Position numbers and translations under genes: made by a program. The notes under the pieces were generated by a model, which searched no databases, was not told where the DNA came from, and worked only from the letters and a program-made list of their open reading frames with translations. Positions 19,270-28,173 of a stretch of 64,000 bases of DNA are shown in pieces. Position 1 is the first letter of the stretch, and every line of letters begins with the position of its first letter. Source of the stretch: Caldanaerobius polysaccharolyticus DSM 13641 (lineage in GTDB: Bacteria; Bacillota; Thermoanaerobacteria; Thermoanaerobacterales; Caldanaerobiaceae); NCBI RefSeq assembly GCF_000427425.1, contig NZ_KE386495.1:552421-616420 (forward strand), given 5' to 3'.

Positions 19270-20365
19270 TTCTATCGCCTCTCGAATTCTTAATCTTTGC
19301 GATAAGCAACAGAATCAACGGCACCGCCACTGTCAGTATAGCCGCTACGTACACGCTGACAGCTCTGAACACCTCAAAAGTCTGAACCAAATCCGCAGGC
19401 GACATGGCGACAATGTATATGACCGGCAACAATGCTATAACCGCGTAGTTGTACTCATGGGCCCTCACCACTCTGCTGAAGCCCAGCGACATTATGTAAA
19501 GAATCGTAGCGATGGTGGTAAAAACCGACAGCGTCCATATGCCTATCATGATACCTTCCAGATTCTCTATAAAAAAACCAGGAATACTGATTATCTTAGC
19601 AAGGGATATCACAGGCCATACCAGGTGAATTTCCTCCTTGGCTCCAAAAACGGCAGTGGTCAACAGGACCAGTGTAAGGTTAATGGCCGCGGCAACCCCT
19701 ATAGCGTAAAAGGTATACCTTGTGCTTTCATGGGGTTTTTTGAGAAAGGGAATCAAAAACAGCATGGACTCAAAGCCCATAAAGAAAAAAGCCGAATACA
19801 CGACACCGTCTATAAAAGCCCCAGGAGAAAACTTCATAAAAGGCAAAAGGTTGCTGAGGTCCGCATCCTTTAGCGTAGGCAGCAAAATCAGCGCCATAAT
19901 AATGATAAACACGGGCAACATGATTTCACTCAACCGGGCTATAGGCTCTATGCCGTGCCTTACTATGTACACACTGGTCAGAAGCATCGTCATTATGACG
20001 ATTTCCAACGGGGTATAGTACAACAAAAACATCTTTAGCACCTCAGCAAAAATCCTCACCTGAACCGCTGTAAAAAACGCAAAGTAAATGACCATAATCA
20101 GAGAGAGGATATTCCCTAAAAAACCCCCCACGATTTTTTTGCTGTACTCTACAAATGTGTCATTTATATACATCCTCCCTAGCCCTGTGACTATAACAGA
20201 AAACACCATAGCCACCAATGCCCCCAACACCACCAGCACCCATCCGCTGGCACCAGCTCGCGCTGCCACGTCCCGGGGAAAGCTGAGGCTGGCTATGCCC
20301 AGCATCTGTACTATCAGTGTGGCCGCCAATTGAACGGATGTTATCTTGTCATCATTTTTCATCAT
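19253..20365 (-). CDS. Germination receptor subunit B (endospore germination permease)
   Basis: A 370-residue integral membrane protein of the APC-superfamily GerB group, with about ten membrane segments (for example LIVQMLGIASLSFPRDVA at the start). B subunits bind the germinant; which one is unknown. ATG at 20365 has GGAGG nine bases upstream inside gerA and overlaps the gerA end by 14 bases. Confidence 0.92.
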   Translation of the reverse strand: MMKNDDKITSVQLAATLIVQMLGIASLSFPRDVAARAGASGWVLVVLGALVAMVFSVIVTGLGRMYINDTFVEYSKKIVGGFLGNILSLIMVIYFAFFTAVQVRIFAEVLKMFLLYYTPLEIVIMTMLLTSVYIVRHGIEPIARLSEIMLPVFIIIMALILLPTLKDADLSNLLPFMKFSPGAFIDGVVYSAFFFMGFESMLFLIPFLKKPHESTRYTFYAIGVAAAINLTLVLLTTAVFGAKEEIHLVWPVISLAKIISIPGFFIENLEGIMIGIWTLSVFTTIATILYIMSLGFSRVVRAHEYNYAVIALLPVIYIVAMSPADLVQTFEVFRAVSVYVAAILTVAVPLILLLIAKIKNSRGDRNAKEA

Positions 20366-21935
20366 CCTGATTCGCCTCCGCGCTTCTCACCTTCTCATCC
20401 CTTTCATCGTCAATCCTCACCTTATCTTTTTGCTGTAAATAAACGGGCCTGTACTTCATAAATGGCAATGGCAATTTCACAACAATATCCGCCAGATCTC
20501 TTGAGGTATAGCTCATAAAGGAGGCGATATAAGGCACTCCAAAGCTCTTTAATATCACCATGTGAGATAGAAGCAAAATAGTCCCTATATATATGCCGTA
20601 AAGCCCCAACACAGTGGCCAGCAGCATAAATCCAAATGTCATCATCCGCAGGCTCAGGCTCAAGCTGTAATTGGGTATAACAAAGGAAGCCATAGCTGTA
20701 ATAGCTACCACGATGACCATAAAAGGACTGGCGATTCCGGCCTGTACCACCGCCGACCCTATGACAATAGCCCCTACAACGCCCAACGTCTGAGATACAG
20801 GTGTAGGGAGCCTTATTCCTCCTTCTCTCAGTATCTCCAGTACCCCCATCATCATAAACGCCTCTACAAATGAAGGAAAAGGCACTGTGACCCTAGTAGC
20901 TGCTATATACAGCGCAAGGGTGGTAGGTATCATCCCAGGGTTGTACGACGTTACAGCGATATACAGAGCGGGCAGATACAGCTCAATCAATATACTCAAA
21001 AACCTCAACAGCCTTATCACGCTGGCAATAGGCCACCGCATGTAATAATCGTCAGGGGATTGGGTTAAAACGCTGATGGTTGCAGGAATCAACAGCGCAA
21101 AGGGGCTATTGTCCACCAGAAGGGCTACCCTTCCTTCATACAGCGCTGCCGCCACCTTATCCGGCCTCTGGGTCATCTCCAGCTGAGGAAAAGGCGAATA
21201 CCAGCAGTCCTCAATTAGTTGTTCTATGTACCCACTTTCCAGCACGGCGTCGATTTTTATGGTGTTAAGGCGCTTTTTCACCTCATTCAACACATCTTCG
21301 TCCACTATGCCCTCAATATATCCTATAACTACATCGGTTTTGGAACGAGACCCCACCTGAACAGACTTTAGTTTAAGCTTGCTATCCCTTATCCTGCGCC
21401 TCACCAGTGCTGTGTTTACCCTCAATGTCTCCACAAAACCTTCCTGAGACCCTCTTATGGTCATTTCGGCTTCGGGCTGTGAGATCGACCGCATTTGCCA
21501 CCCTCTGGTCTCTAAAACGATACCCCTGTCATAACCGTCCAGCAGCAAAACGGTAAGTCCCGAAAGCACATATACTATGATCTTTTCAACGTTCTGTACT
21601 TCTTTAATATCAGCAGCTGACAGCGAGGTATTCTTTATCAGCTCAAGTATATCTTTAATATCCTTTGTCCTTGGCCTGGCTTGCCTGGCGTCTAACATCA
21701 AGGATTTCATCACATGGTTATTTATAAGGTCTTTGTTGGCCATACCGTCGATGTAAATCAATGTCATCTTAAATTTCTGGTTTTCCCCAATAGCAAAGTC
21801 TCTGTACACGACGTCGTCGCAATCTTTAAACGCCTCTTTAAAAAGAGCTACATTTTCATTGAGATCTTTGGAAAGGCGCCGATCTCCGTTTTTTCCGCTG
21901 TTGTCTTTCCCTATAAGCCTCTTTATAAAATCCAT
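20352..21935 (-). CDS. Germination receptor subunit A (GerA family)
   Basis: A 527-residue GerA-type subunit. The soluble N-terminal half includes the conserved GSQEGFVETLRVNTALVRRRIRDS, and the membrane half holds PFPSFVEAFMMMGVLEILREGGIRLP. A short basic, acidic tail follows. ATG at 21935 is spaced seven bases from AAGGTG and is better than the TTG two codons earlier. It begins just after the small membrane-protein gene, and the A-B-C order is the standard one. Confidence 0.93.
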   Translation of the reverse strand: MDFIKRLIGKDNSGKNGDRRLSKDLNENVALFKEAFKDCDDVVYRDFAIGENQKFKMTLIYIDGMANKDLINNHVMKSLMLDARQARPRTKDIKDILELIKNTSLSAADIKEVQNVEKIIVYVLSGLTVLLLDGYDRGIVLETRGWQMRSISQPEAEMTIRGSQEGFVETLRVNTALVRRRIRDSKLKLKSVQVGSRSKTDVVIGYIEGIVDEDVLNEVKKRLNTIKIDAVLESGYIEQLIEDCWYSPFPQLEMTQRPDKVAAALYEGRVALLVDNSPFALLIPATISVLTQSPDDYYMRWPIASVIRLLRFLSILIELYLPALYIAVTSYNPGMIPTTLALYIAATRVTVPFPSFVEAFMMMGVLEILREGGIRLPTPVSQTLGVVGAIVIGSAVVQAGIASPFMVIVVAITAMASFVIPNYSLSLSLRMMTFGFMLLATVLGLYGIYIGTILLLSHMVILKSFGVPYIASFMSYTSRDLADIVVKLPLPFMKYRPVYLQQKDKVRIDDERDEKVRSAEANQDDEK

Positions 21936-21941
21936 CGGCAA

Positions 21942-22154
21942 TCACCTTAAACCTAAACTCCTGATTATGTACATCGCAACAGCAAAGACGATATAAAAAT
22001 ATCCCATCTTTTGGGCTATGCTCGCGTCTTTTTTTAATTTTTTTCTCCTTAAGTTTTCACCATCCACAAACACTAAAAAAAGCCCTATTCCCGTCATCAA
22101 CACAAGTGCATACAGGTCAAATCTCATGCCCACGTACTTTAAAACGGCGTTCAA
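21942..22154 (-). CDS. Small two-helix membrane protein leading the ger operon
   Basis: A 70-residue protein with one membrane segment at about 12-31 (DLYALVLMTGIGLFLVFV) and a second at about 49-66 (MGYFYIVFAVAMYIIRSL), joined by a lysine-rich loop. TTG at 22154 has AGGGTG upstream. It is the first gene after the sigma-G-like promoter and abuts gerA, so it is probably co-expressed with the receptor. Small proteins of this kind precede some clostridial ger operons (I recall the label CLC_0170 family, not certain). Function unknown; it may be a small accessory subunit comparable in position, not sequence, to GerD-like helpers. Confidence 0.7.
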   Translation of the reverse strand: MNAVLKYVGMRFDLYALVLMTGIGLFLVFVDGENLRRKKLKKDASIAQKMGYFYIVFAVAMYIIRSLGLR

Positions 22155-22171
22155 TTAATATCACCCTAAAT

Positions 22172-22201
22172 TAGATTGGACATCCAATGCGAATTTTATG
22201 C
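22172..22201 (-). promoter_or_regulatory. Sigma-G-like promoter of the ger operon
   Basis: GCATA (22197-22201), 18 bases, CAATCTA (22172-22178) match GHATR-N18-CATxHTA with one mismatch, 18 bases upstream of the first gene. Confidence 0.6.
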
Positions 22202-22203
22202 GC

Positions 22204-22229
22204 AAAAAAAAAACACCTTTCGGTGTTTT
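22204..22229 (-). terminator. Terminator of the nucleotidyltransferase gene
   Basis: AAAACACC/GGTGTTTT around GAAA, followed on the minus strand by a run of T, starting at the stop codon. Confidence 0.85.
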
Positions 22230-22969
22230 CAGGCTGATTTAATGTAATTTTCCGCCATCTCCACGTCAGAGGGCTTATCCACATCATTCCCTATCTCCGG
22301 ATATTCTGATATGACAGCCCTGGCATCAATGCCCAGCATCTTTGAGACCCGCTCTTCTACTTTGGGTATCGTAAGCCTACCCAACAAGAATTTCATCGTA
22401 AAAGACCAGCCCAACATCCTCACGAGCTTTATAGGCCTCTTGCGGTTTTCTATGACCTCATAGGCCATGTCCATGAGATTGTCTATAATGCGGGGATTCA
22501 TATATATTATATTTCCACCGGTAAACGTTCCTTCCCGCAACCTGGCATACGTGCGCCTGGCTTTAGGAAACTTCTCCTTGTTCACCTCTTTTTTTACTAT
22601 GGGATAGCAAAAATCCCCACCGATGGCTTTTGCCTTTTCTACAAAGTCGATGATAGCCTCAGGAGTTATCATAGGTATATCCGAGGTCAAAACCAGCACT
22701 CTATCCTGGTCGCCCAGGTACCTGACACCCAACAACAGGTTGTCCAGCATATTCCCACCCCCATCTAATACAGTGCAGCAATCGTCTCCTTCAAAAAGGG
22801 GTGAAAGACCGGCAGCGTTACCAACTACTACTATTCTGTCGATTATCCCCGATGCCTTAAGGGCATCGGTAACGTACAGTATCATGGGTTTGTCCTTTAT
22901 CTTTAAAAGAGGTTTATCAGGAAGTTTATCGCCATCACCGCTGCCCGCCAGTACAATGGCATTTAACAT
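22229..22969 (-). CDS. MobA-like nucleotidyltransferase
   Basis: A 246-residue NTP_transferase-fold protein: the start IVLAGSGDGDKLPDKPLL resembles the nucleotide-binding loop of MobA/IspD-type enzymes, followed by VLVLTSDIPMITPEAI, with the metal-binding Asp in TSDIP. The C-terminal part (GWSFTMKFLLGRLTIPKVEERVSKMLG) is typical of a clostridial subgroup found next to ispE and a GntR regulator. The sugar or cofactor substrate is unknown. It lies 15 bases after the GntR gene. Confidence 0.8.
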   Translation of the reverse strand: MLNAIVLAGSGDGDKLPDKPLLKIKDKPMILYVTDALKASGIIDRIVVVGNAAGLSPLFEGDDCCTVLDGGGNMLDNLLLGVRYLGDQDRVLVLTSDIPMITPEAIIDFVEKAKAIGGDFCYPIVKKEVNKEKFPKARRTYARLREGTFTGGNIIYMNPRIIDNLMDMAYEVIENRKRPIKLVRMLGWSFTMKFLLGRLTIPKVEERVSKMLGIDARAVISEYPEIGNDVDKPSDVEMAENYIKSA

Positions 22970-22984
22970 AATAACAAGACCTCC

Positions 22985-23656
22985 TTATTTATCCTGGCTC
23001 AATTCTTTTATTACCTCATTCTGTATATTCTCTACATGCTTTATAGCCAGCTTTTTCGCCTGTTGAGCATTGCCAGTCTTTATTGCCTGCAGGAGTTCCC
23101 CATGTTCCTCCACCAGTTTATTTGCCCTTTCAGCCATATTCACATATATAATCCTGAAGCGGTGTATGTGCTCCTGTAGATTGGCCATTATCTGAATAAG
23201 CTTTTCATTTCTAGAAGCATTAAACACCGCATCGTGAAACTTCACATCACATTCTATTATACCCCGACTGTCCCCTTTTTCTACGTTCTCTTTGGTCTTT
23301 TTCAAAATTTCATTGAGGTTTTCGATCTCTTCTTTGGTTATCCTTTCTGCCGCCAGATAAGATGCCAGACCTTCCAATGTCTCCCTTACTTCAAACACGT
23401 CGATTATATCTTTAAGCGAGACATCAGACACAAAGGCGCCTTTGCGGGGAACCATGACCACGAGGCCCTCCAGTTCCAGTTTGCGTATAGCCTCTCTCAC
23501 CGGAGTGCGACTTACGCCTAATTTTTCCGCCAGCTGCACTTCCATAAGTCTTTCACCGGGTTTTAACTCGCCTGTTATAATGGCATGTTTTATGTGCTCA
23601 AACACCAATTCCCTCAATGGTTTGTAGTTTTCCAGTTGAAACATCCCGCTATCCAT
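22985..23656 (-). CDS. GntR family regulator with FCD domain
   Basis: A 223-residue transcription factor of the FadR subgroup: winged-helix domain at the N-terminus (KPGERLMEVQLAEKLGVSRTPVREAIRKLE in outline) and an all-helical FCD ligand domain whose metal-binding His residues lie in DVKFHDAVF and in later helices. The ligand is unknown. I chose ATG at 23656, eight bases from GAGGAG, over an upstream TTG. It overlaps the ispE end by eight bases and shares its transcript. Confidence 0.88.
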   Translation of the reverse strand: MDSGMFQLENYKPLRELVFEHIKHAIITGELKPGERLMEVQLAEKLGVSRTPVREAIRKLELEGLVVMVPRKGAFVSDVSLKDIIDVFEVRETLEGLASYLAAERITKEEIENLNEILKKTKENVEKGDSRGIIECDVKFHDAVFNASRNEKLIQIMANLQEHIHRFRIIYVNMAERANKLVEEHGELLQAIKTGNAQQAKKLAIKHVENIQNEVIKELSQDK

Positions 23657-24506
23657 TTGCACTCTCCTCGTCAATAGTTTTTGCTAAAAAAGCCGTATAA
23701 ACGCGGCTCAGCGCTTCATACGCCTTCCGGGCGCTCTTTTCATCCATGTATACACCATAAACAGCCGTTCCACTGCCGCTCATAAGGGCTGTCTCACACC
23801 CTGTATCCATCAAAGCCTCTTTTATCTCTTTGACCTTAGGACAAATCTTCATCGTCACGGCTTCCAGCCCATTGGAAGCCAATTCACATATTCTCTTCAA
23901 ATCGCCGTCCTGGATCGCTTTTACCTGCCCTAAAACATCGGGGTGCAAAGGATCCACCAGTTGGTCATACAACTGGTATACAACCTCGGTGGACGCAGAT
24001 GCATCAGGCTTTACTAATACTATATGAAATGGAGGTGTCTTCAATGGCACGAGCTTCTCTCCTACACCGCCTGCGAAAGCCGTACCACCTCTCACGCAGA
24101 AAGGCACATCAGCTCCCACTTCCAGCCCCAATGCCTGCAGATCCTCGCCTTTTAAATTCAGCCTGTACAGCGCGTTTATGCCTTTTATCACAGCAGCAGC
24201 ATCAGCACTTCCGCCTCCAAGGCCAGCGGCTACAGGTATGCGCTTATGGATGTGAATTTTGATGCCGCCTTCCAATCCAAATTTCTTAATCATTATATCC
24301 GCTGCCTTGTAAGCGGTATTTCTCTTATCGCAGGGTAGTTTGACGCCATCACAGGTCACTTCTATCCTTGTGCCTTCCTTTTTTATTTCCAAAGCATCCC
24401 ATAAATCGATGCTCTGCATCACTGTCTCAATATTATGATAGCCATCGCTTCTTTTGCCCAACACATTTAAGGAAAGGTTGATTTTAGCATATGCTTTTAT
24501 CCTCAA
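23649..24506 (-). CDS. ispE: 4-diphosphocytidyl-2-C-methyl-D-erythritol kinase
   Basis: A GHMP kinase of the MEP isoprenoid pathway that phosphorylates CDP-methylerythritol. The start KAYAKINLSLNVLGKRSDGYHN is the family signature, and the ATP loop is PVAAGLGGGSADAAA. A third GHMP motif appears as LMSGSGTAVYG. I place the start at TTG 24506 (285 residues, normal length), six bases from AAGGTG. An upstream TTG at 24608 would put the start inside a terminator hairpin and add about 34 atypical residues. GTG 24515 is an alternative. A -10-like TATAAT lies at 24541-24546. Confidence 0.93.
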   Translation of the reverse strand: MRIKAYAKINLSLNVLGKRSDGYHNIETVMQSIDLWDALEIKKEGTRIEVTCDGVKLPCDKRNTAYKAADIMIKKFGLEGGIKIHIHKRIPVAAGLGGGSADAAAVIKGINALYRLNLKGEDLQALGLEVGADVPFCVRGGTAFAGGVGEKLVPLKTPPFHIVLVKPDASASTEVVYQLYDQLVDPLHPDVLGQVKAIQDGDLKRICELASNGLEAVTMKICPKVKEIKEALMDTGCETALMSGSGTAVYGVYMDEKSARKAYEALSRVYTAFLAKTIDEESANG

Positions 24507-24572
24507 TATCAACACCTTACACCGGGATTTTCTTGTATATATTATACAACACATTTTTAAAAAAGTGTATAC

Positions 24573-24598
24573 AAAAAAGTATTCCGCGAGGGAATACT
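24573..24598 (-). terminator. Terminator after sipL
   Basis: AGTATTCC/GGAATACT is a perfect eight-pair stem with a four-base loop followed by six T on the minus strand. Confidence 0.85.
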
Positions 24599-24611
24599 CG
24601 ATCAACAAATG

Positions 24612-26156
24612 CTATAGGAATTTCTTTGGTATTATCAGCTTTAATCCAGATTTTATGTCTTCCCGCTGCACATTGTTGTGTTCCAGTATGTCGTCCACTG
24701 TGGTACGGTACTTTTTGGCTATATCCCACAGCTCATCGCCTTTTTGAACCATGTAAACCGTTATACTGGGCCTTTCAGGCTGAACCACATCCAGTTCCTC
24801 TACTCCTGTGACCAGCTGTATCTCCCGATCTGCGTACACCGTAACCTCTACGTCCAGCAAGGATTTTAACTCCAACTGCCTGGATGTCTTGAGTTCGTAA
24901 GCGGACTTACTTCCTATAATCCCTACATAGGCTACTGCATCCTTTGTAGCACCTGGCACATCTGTCACCACGTTAAAAGGTATCTCCTGGATCTCCCCTG
25001 TCACCACCGTGTCCCCTGTAGATGTCATGTATACAGCAGCGACCTGCAAGACGCCGTGGGACACTACTTTGCCATCGGACACTGAGTAGTCTATTATGAC
25101 AGGCCTTATACTGACATCGTACATGCTGGTAGCAGGCTGTATCAGCGTCAACGTGTCCTTTACCTCTACCTGGGAGTTTTCCCGTCCAACGAGTTCTCTG
25201 CACCTGTAGGCGCTTTTAGACAAGCGCGTAGCTCTCATAGGGCTGTACGCATCTACAATAACTTCCCGCTCATCCTCTCGATAGACTTTTGCCACACACT
25301 TTAAGAGAATTTCTGCGTTTATTATCCTGTTTTTTCCTTCTGCATCCTCTGCCACCCTAAAACTGGTGTCATCCACGTAAAACCTGACCTCGGAAGACAT
25401 ACCCTCTTCAGCGCCTTGCACATCCGTTTCCTGCGCAAAGGGCAATTCATATACTGCCTTTTCCAGCGGATGCACAGATTCACCGGTATAATACATTACG
25501 TCCAGTGAAACATATCCTTCAGCCGTAACCTTTCCTGACGTCACTACCACTTTCTCTACGACTACATCTATGCCAGCTTTAATGATTTCAGATATATCCA
25601 GCTTATTTTGTGGTAGTTCCAGCTCTTCCCTTATTATGTCCTGGGATGTCCCTTCCCCCAGCGTATTGCTTATCTTTATGTTTTCTCGAAGGATCTGCAT
25701 ATCAGGAAGTCCCGTTATATCTTCTATAACGTCTACACTTTTTCTCTCCAATACCTTCACGTTTAAATCCACCAAGACATTGAGGGAAATCTTTCGGGCG
25801 TTGACTATAGCGGCATCAGCGCTCTCAACGGTATCAGAGACCTCGCATATCATCTTGGCCTCCGCTCCTTTTACGTCCACGTACTGGGTATAAGGTATAT
25901 GGGCCTCAACGCACTCTATCAGCTTGTCTGTATCTCCTGTATACAACACGCTGCAATCAAGCATTCCTTCAATCACAGCCTTGCCCTGGATCGTTTCCTG
26001 TCTTATTATGTTATTGCGAGCTGATACCGAAAGTATCTTATCTACGTCGGGCCTGTTATCTCCGATAACTATATCGTGGGAAATTAAAGCCTGATATCTA
26101 TTCTCACCTACAACCTGTTCCACCACCATGTTCTCTTTTAGCAATTCCAGCGCCAT
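24612..26156 (-). CDS. sipL: SipL-like spore coat morphogenesis protein (SPOCS-LysM)
   Basis: A 514-residue protein with repeated SPOCS (DUF3794) domains and a C-terminal LysM domain (from about 465: VQKGDELWDIAKKYRTTV). This layout and length match C. difficile SipL, which binds SpoIVA through its LysM domain and localises coat to the forespore. ATG at 26156 is seven bases after GGGAGGG; an earlier in-frame ATG lies upstream of this site. A sigma-E-like promoter (26186-26215) agrees with mother-cell expression. It ends with a strong terminator. Confidence 0.88.
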   Translation of the reverse strand: MALELLKENMVVEQVVGENRYQALISHDIVIGDNRPDVDKILSVSARNNIIRQETIQGKAVIEGMLDCSVLYTGDTDKLIECVEAHIPYTQYVDVKGAEAKMICEVSDTVESADAAIVNARKISLNVLVDLNVKVLERKSVDVIEDITGLPDMQILRENIKISNTLGEGTSQDIIREELELPQNKLDISEIIKAGIDVVVEKVVVTSGKVTAEGYVSLDVMYYTGESVHPLEKAVYELPFAQETDVQGAEEGMSSEVRFYVDDTSFRVAEDAEGKNRIINAEILLKCVAKVYREDEREVIVDAYSPMRATRLSKSAYRCRELVGRENSQVEVKDTLTLIQPATSMYDVSIRPVIIDYSVSDGKVVSHGVLQVAAVYMTSTGDTVVTGEIQEIPFNVVTDVPGATKDAVAYVGIIGSKSAYELKTSRQLELKSLLDVEVTVYADREIQLVTGVEELDVVQPERPSITVYMVQKGDELWDIAKKYRTTVDDILEHNNVQREDIKSGLKLIIPKKFL

Positions 26157-26185
26157 ATCTTTACCCTCCCATTGCATACTGTTAT

Positions 26186-26215
26186 ATAGTATGGCGTTGG
26201 ATTAAAAAATATGAC
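26186..26215 (-). promoter_or_regulatory. Sigma-E-like promoter of sipL
   Basis: GTCATATT (26208-26215), 14 bases, CATACTAT (26186-26193) on the minus strand closely follow the sigma-E consensus (kmATATT-N14-CATACAnT). Confidence 0.7.
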
Positions 26216-26243
26216 AAAAATTAAAGACCAGTTTCAAACTGGC
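26210..26243 (-). terminator. Terminator of veg
   Basis: GGCCAGTTT/AAACTGGTC hairpin followed by TTTAATTTTTG on the minus strand, shortly after the veg stop. Its tail overlaps the -35 of sipL. Confidence 0.7.
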
Positions 26244-26250
26244 CTATTTT

Positions 26251-26514
26251 TTACATACACGCTATCTTTCTATTGTCATTTACCAACGTGAGCTCTATGG
26301 TCTCCGTCAATATATCGGAATAGCTAAAAGTCACCCTCCTGCACATACCTGGTGCGTCCAACCTCACTACAAATATGCTGGGATATGTCTTTTCCAGAAT
26401 ACCCTCCCTTATTACGGTTTTCTTGCGACCTCCATTGGTCTTTAGCTGGACCCTTTCGCCAATATGGTTATCTATATCTCTCTTTATGGCGATGAGAGCA
26501 CTTTTATCCGCCAC
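26251..26514 (-). CDS. veg: Veg protein
   Basis: A short conserved protein (87 residues with GTG at 26514) with the Veg pattern: ERVQLKTNGGRKKTVIREG, TYPSIFVVRLD, TFSYSDILTETIELTL. B. subtilis Veg is implicated in biofilm gene expression and spore outgrowth, but the mechanism is unresolved. GTG at 26514 is eight bases from GAGG and gives the family length; the ATG two codons earlier sits only two bases from that site. A very strong promoter precedes it, as in B. subtilis. Confidence 0.92.
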   Translation of the reverse strand: MADKSALIAIKRDIDNHIGERVQLKTNGGRKKTVIREGILEKTYPSIFVVRLDAPGMCRRVTFSYSDILTETIELTLVNDNRKIACM

Positions 26515-26543
26515 CGACATCACCTCACTTTTATGCTCTATAT

Positions 26544-26572
26544 ATTTTATCACACGTTTTTTAAAAAGTCAA
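26544..26572 (-). promoter_or_regulatory. Strong sigma-A promoter of veg
   Basis: TTGACT (26567-26572), 17 bases, TAAAAT (26544-26549), about 30 bases before the start codon and directly after yabG. Confidence 0.85.
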
Positions 26573-26584
26573 ACTTTTTAAAAT

Positions 26585-27478
26585 TTAAACAATCAATTGG
26601 CTCTTGGGAAACCCATTTCTGTACTTACCCCTGGTCTGCAAACCGCCGATGCCGTTAATCCCCGTTATGGTATTGGCTATGATGTCCTTTGGGGATATTA
26701 CGCTGTCAATACTCGTATAGGCGATTTTTTCGCATATAAAAACAGGATCTAGGGCGTGTATTAACACCCTTCTTGGGGAGCTGGCGTAATTGGCCCCCGC
26801 CTGTATAAGCGCCTCATAATGGGATTGGCAGGCACCTGCAAATATCACCAAATCGTCCAGCGAGGGCTCAAACTCCCTGGCTTTCTTCACGGCCTCCACA
26901 AAATACTTGGAATTGCGGTAACTGTTTAAATCGTTAAAGTCGTTCCTGTGCTTTATTATGCCGTCATGTCCAGTCAAAACCAATATATCAGGTGTATAAG
27001 ACCTCAGCAAATCAAAAACCACATCAGGTTGTCTTTTCTCCTCCACGTTCACGCCAACAACATCCACGTTTAGCTGCCTGTAAGTGTCAAGGCATATATT
27101 GAGGTACTCATTGTCCCCGTCTATGTGCAATACCTTGCCGGGTTTTGAAAAAACCTCCTCTCCCCTGGAACCATCAGCACATTTTTTTTTTCGACTTCTC
27201 CTGCGCCGACGAGTGCACTGAGGTACATCCCGCTCTTTTAATATCTTGTTTATCATCTCCTCAGCTTGTCTAGAAAATTCTTGATCAAATTCGTTCATCC
27301 TGGTCATGGGCTGCGGCTCCAGGTCTTCTTCAGGGGCGTCTGCCATTATCCTCACATTGACTCCCCTCAAAATATAGTTTTTTACTCCTTTTACGCTGAG
27401 GATATCGCATATCCTAAAAAGTATATCGCTGTTGTAGGATTTTCTCGTCACCAAATCCCCTATACGAAATTCCCTCAT
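26585..27478 (-). CDS. yabG: Sporulation-specific protease YabG
   Basis: A 297-residue YabG cysteine-type protease that trims spore coat and cortex-associated proteins in the mother cell. Seen are the N-terminal REFRIGDLVTRKSY barrel, a basic stretch (about 93-103, CTRRRRRSRKKK) and the C-terminal VIFAGACQSHYEALIQAGANYASSP region, which holds the conserved Cys/His likely to be catalytic. A sigma-K-like -10 (CATATATTA, minus strand, 27526-27534) lies upstream, without a clear -35. ATG at 27478 is preceded by GGGGGAGG. Confidence 0.92.
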   Translation of the reverse strand: MREFRIGDLVTRKSYNSDILFRICDILSVKGVKNYILRGVNVRIMADAPEEDLEPQPMTRMNEFDQEFSRQAEEMINKILKERDVPQCTRRRRRSRKKKCADGSRGEEVFSKPGKVLHIDGDNEYLNICLDTYRQLNVDVVGVNVEEKRQPDVVFDLLRSYTPDILVLTGHDGIIKHRNDFNDLNSYRNSKYFVEAVKKAREFEPSLDDLVIFAGACQSHYEALIQAGANYASSPRRVLIHALDPVFICEKIAYTSIDSVISPKDIIANTITGINGIGGLQTRGKYRNGFPKSQLIV

Positions 27479-27551
27479 ACAGCCTCCCCCTTATTCTGGC
27501 TTTTAATGGTGTGGTTTCTCAATAATAATATATGGACTTTGGGACTATCCT

Positions 27552-27585
27552 GACATTAAAAAAGAAGCAGTTTTACTGCTTCTTT
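27552..27585 (-). terminator. Terminator of spoVT
   Basis: AAAGAAGCAG/CTGCTTCTTT with a five-base loop and a T run on the minus strand, beginning at the spoVT stop. Confidence 0.85.
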
Positions 27586-28135
27586 AATCCTCCATCTGTT
27601 TACCTAAAAAGGAAGCACCTGTTTCTGCCAGTTTCAACTCCAGTTCTCCAAGGGGCTCTCCTGCCTCTCTGGACTCTATGATAACCGCCCCTATGCACTC
27701 TCCTCTGGACATAATGGGGGCAATGACCTGGGAAAAAGGCTCTGTTTCACCTTCGCATATCTTTATGGTATCGCCTTCGCCTCCATTGCCCAGCACCACG
27801 CTTTTCCTTACCATCATGAGCTTTTCCAGCTCGGGGCTTATGGACCTATCTATAAACTCTTTTTTAGGCGCTCCTGCCACAGCAATTATAGAGTCGTTGT
27901 CTGCAATGTATACAGGGCGCTTTGTAGATTGATACAGGGACTCAGCGTATTGCTGCGCGAAATCGCTCAGCTCTCCAATAGGCGAATACTTTTTTAGTAT
28001 GATCTCGCCTTCCCTATCGGTAAATATCTCCAGCGGATCGCCCTCCCGTATCCTCAAGGTGCGCCTTATTTCCTTTGGAATAACTACTCTTCCGAGGTCA
28101 TCTATACGCCTTACTATTCCCGTTGCTTTCAACAT
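27584..28135 (-). CDS. spoVT: Stage V sporulation protein T
   Basis: A 183-residue forespore transcription factor. The N-terminal AbrB-type swapped-hairpin domain (GIVRRIDDLGRVVIPKEI) binds DNA, and the C-terminal GAF-like domain (about 55-180) senses an unknown signal. In Bacillus it adjusts sigma-G genes, including ssp and ger operons, both of which occur in this window. AAGGAGG precedes ATG at 28135. A sigma-G-like promoter lies at 28174-28203. Confidence 0.95.
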   Translation of the reverse strand: MLKATGIVRRIDDLGRVVIPKEIRRTLRIREGDPLEIFTDREGEIILKKYSPIGELSDFAQQYAESLYQSTKRPVYIADNDSIIAVAGAPKKEFIDRSISPELEKLMMVRKSVVLGNGGEGDTIKICEGETEPFSQVIAPIMSRGECIGAVIIESREAGEPLGELELKLAETGASFLGKQMED

Positions 28136-28173
28136 CGCAACCTCCTTTGAGAAATAATTATTCGATTTACCAT

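Noticed and set aside
24507..24608. Upstream extension of ispE to TTG 24608
   Set aside because: It would start within the sipL terminator hairpin and add residues not found in IspE proteins.
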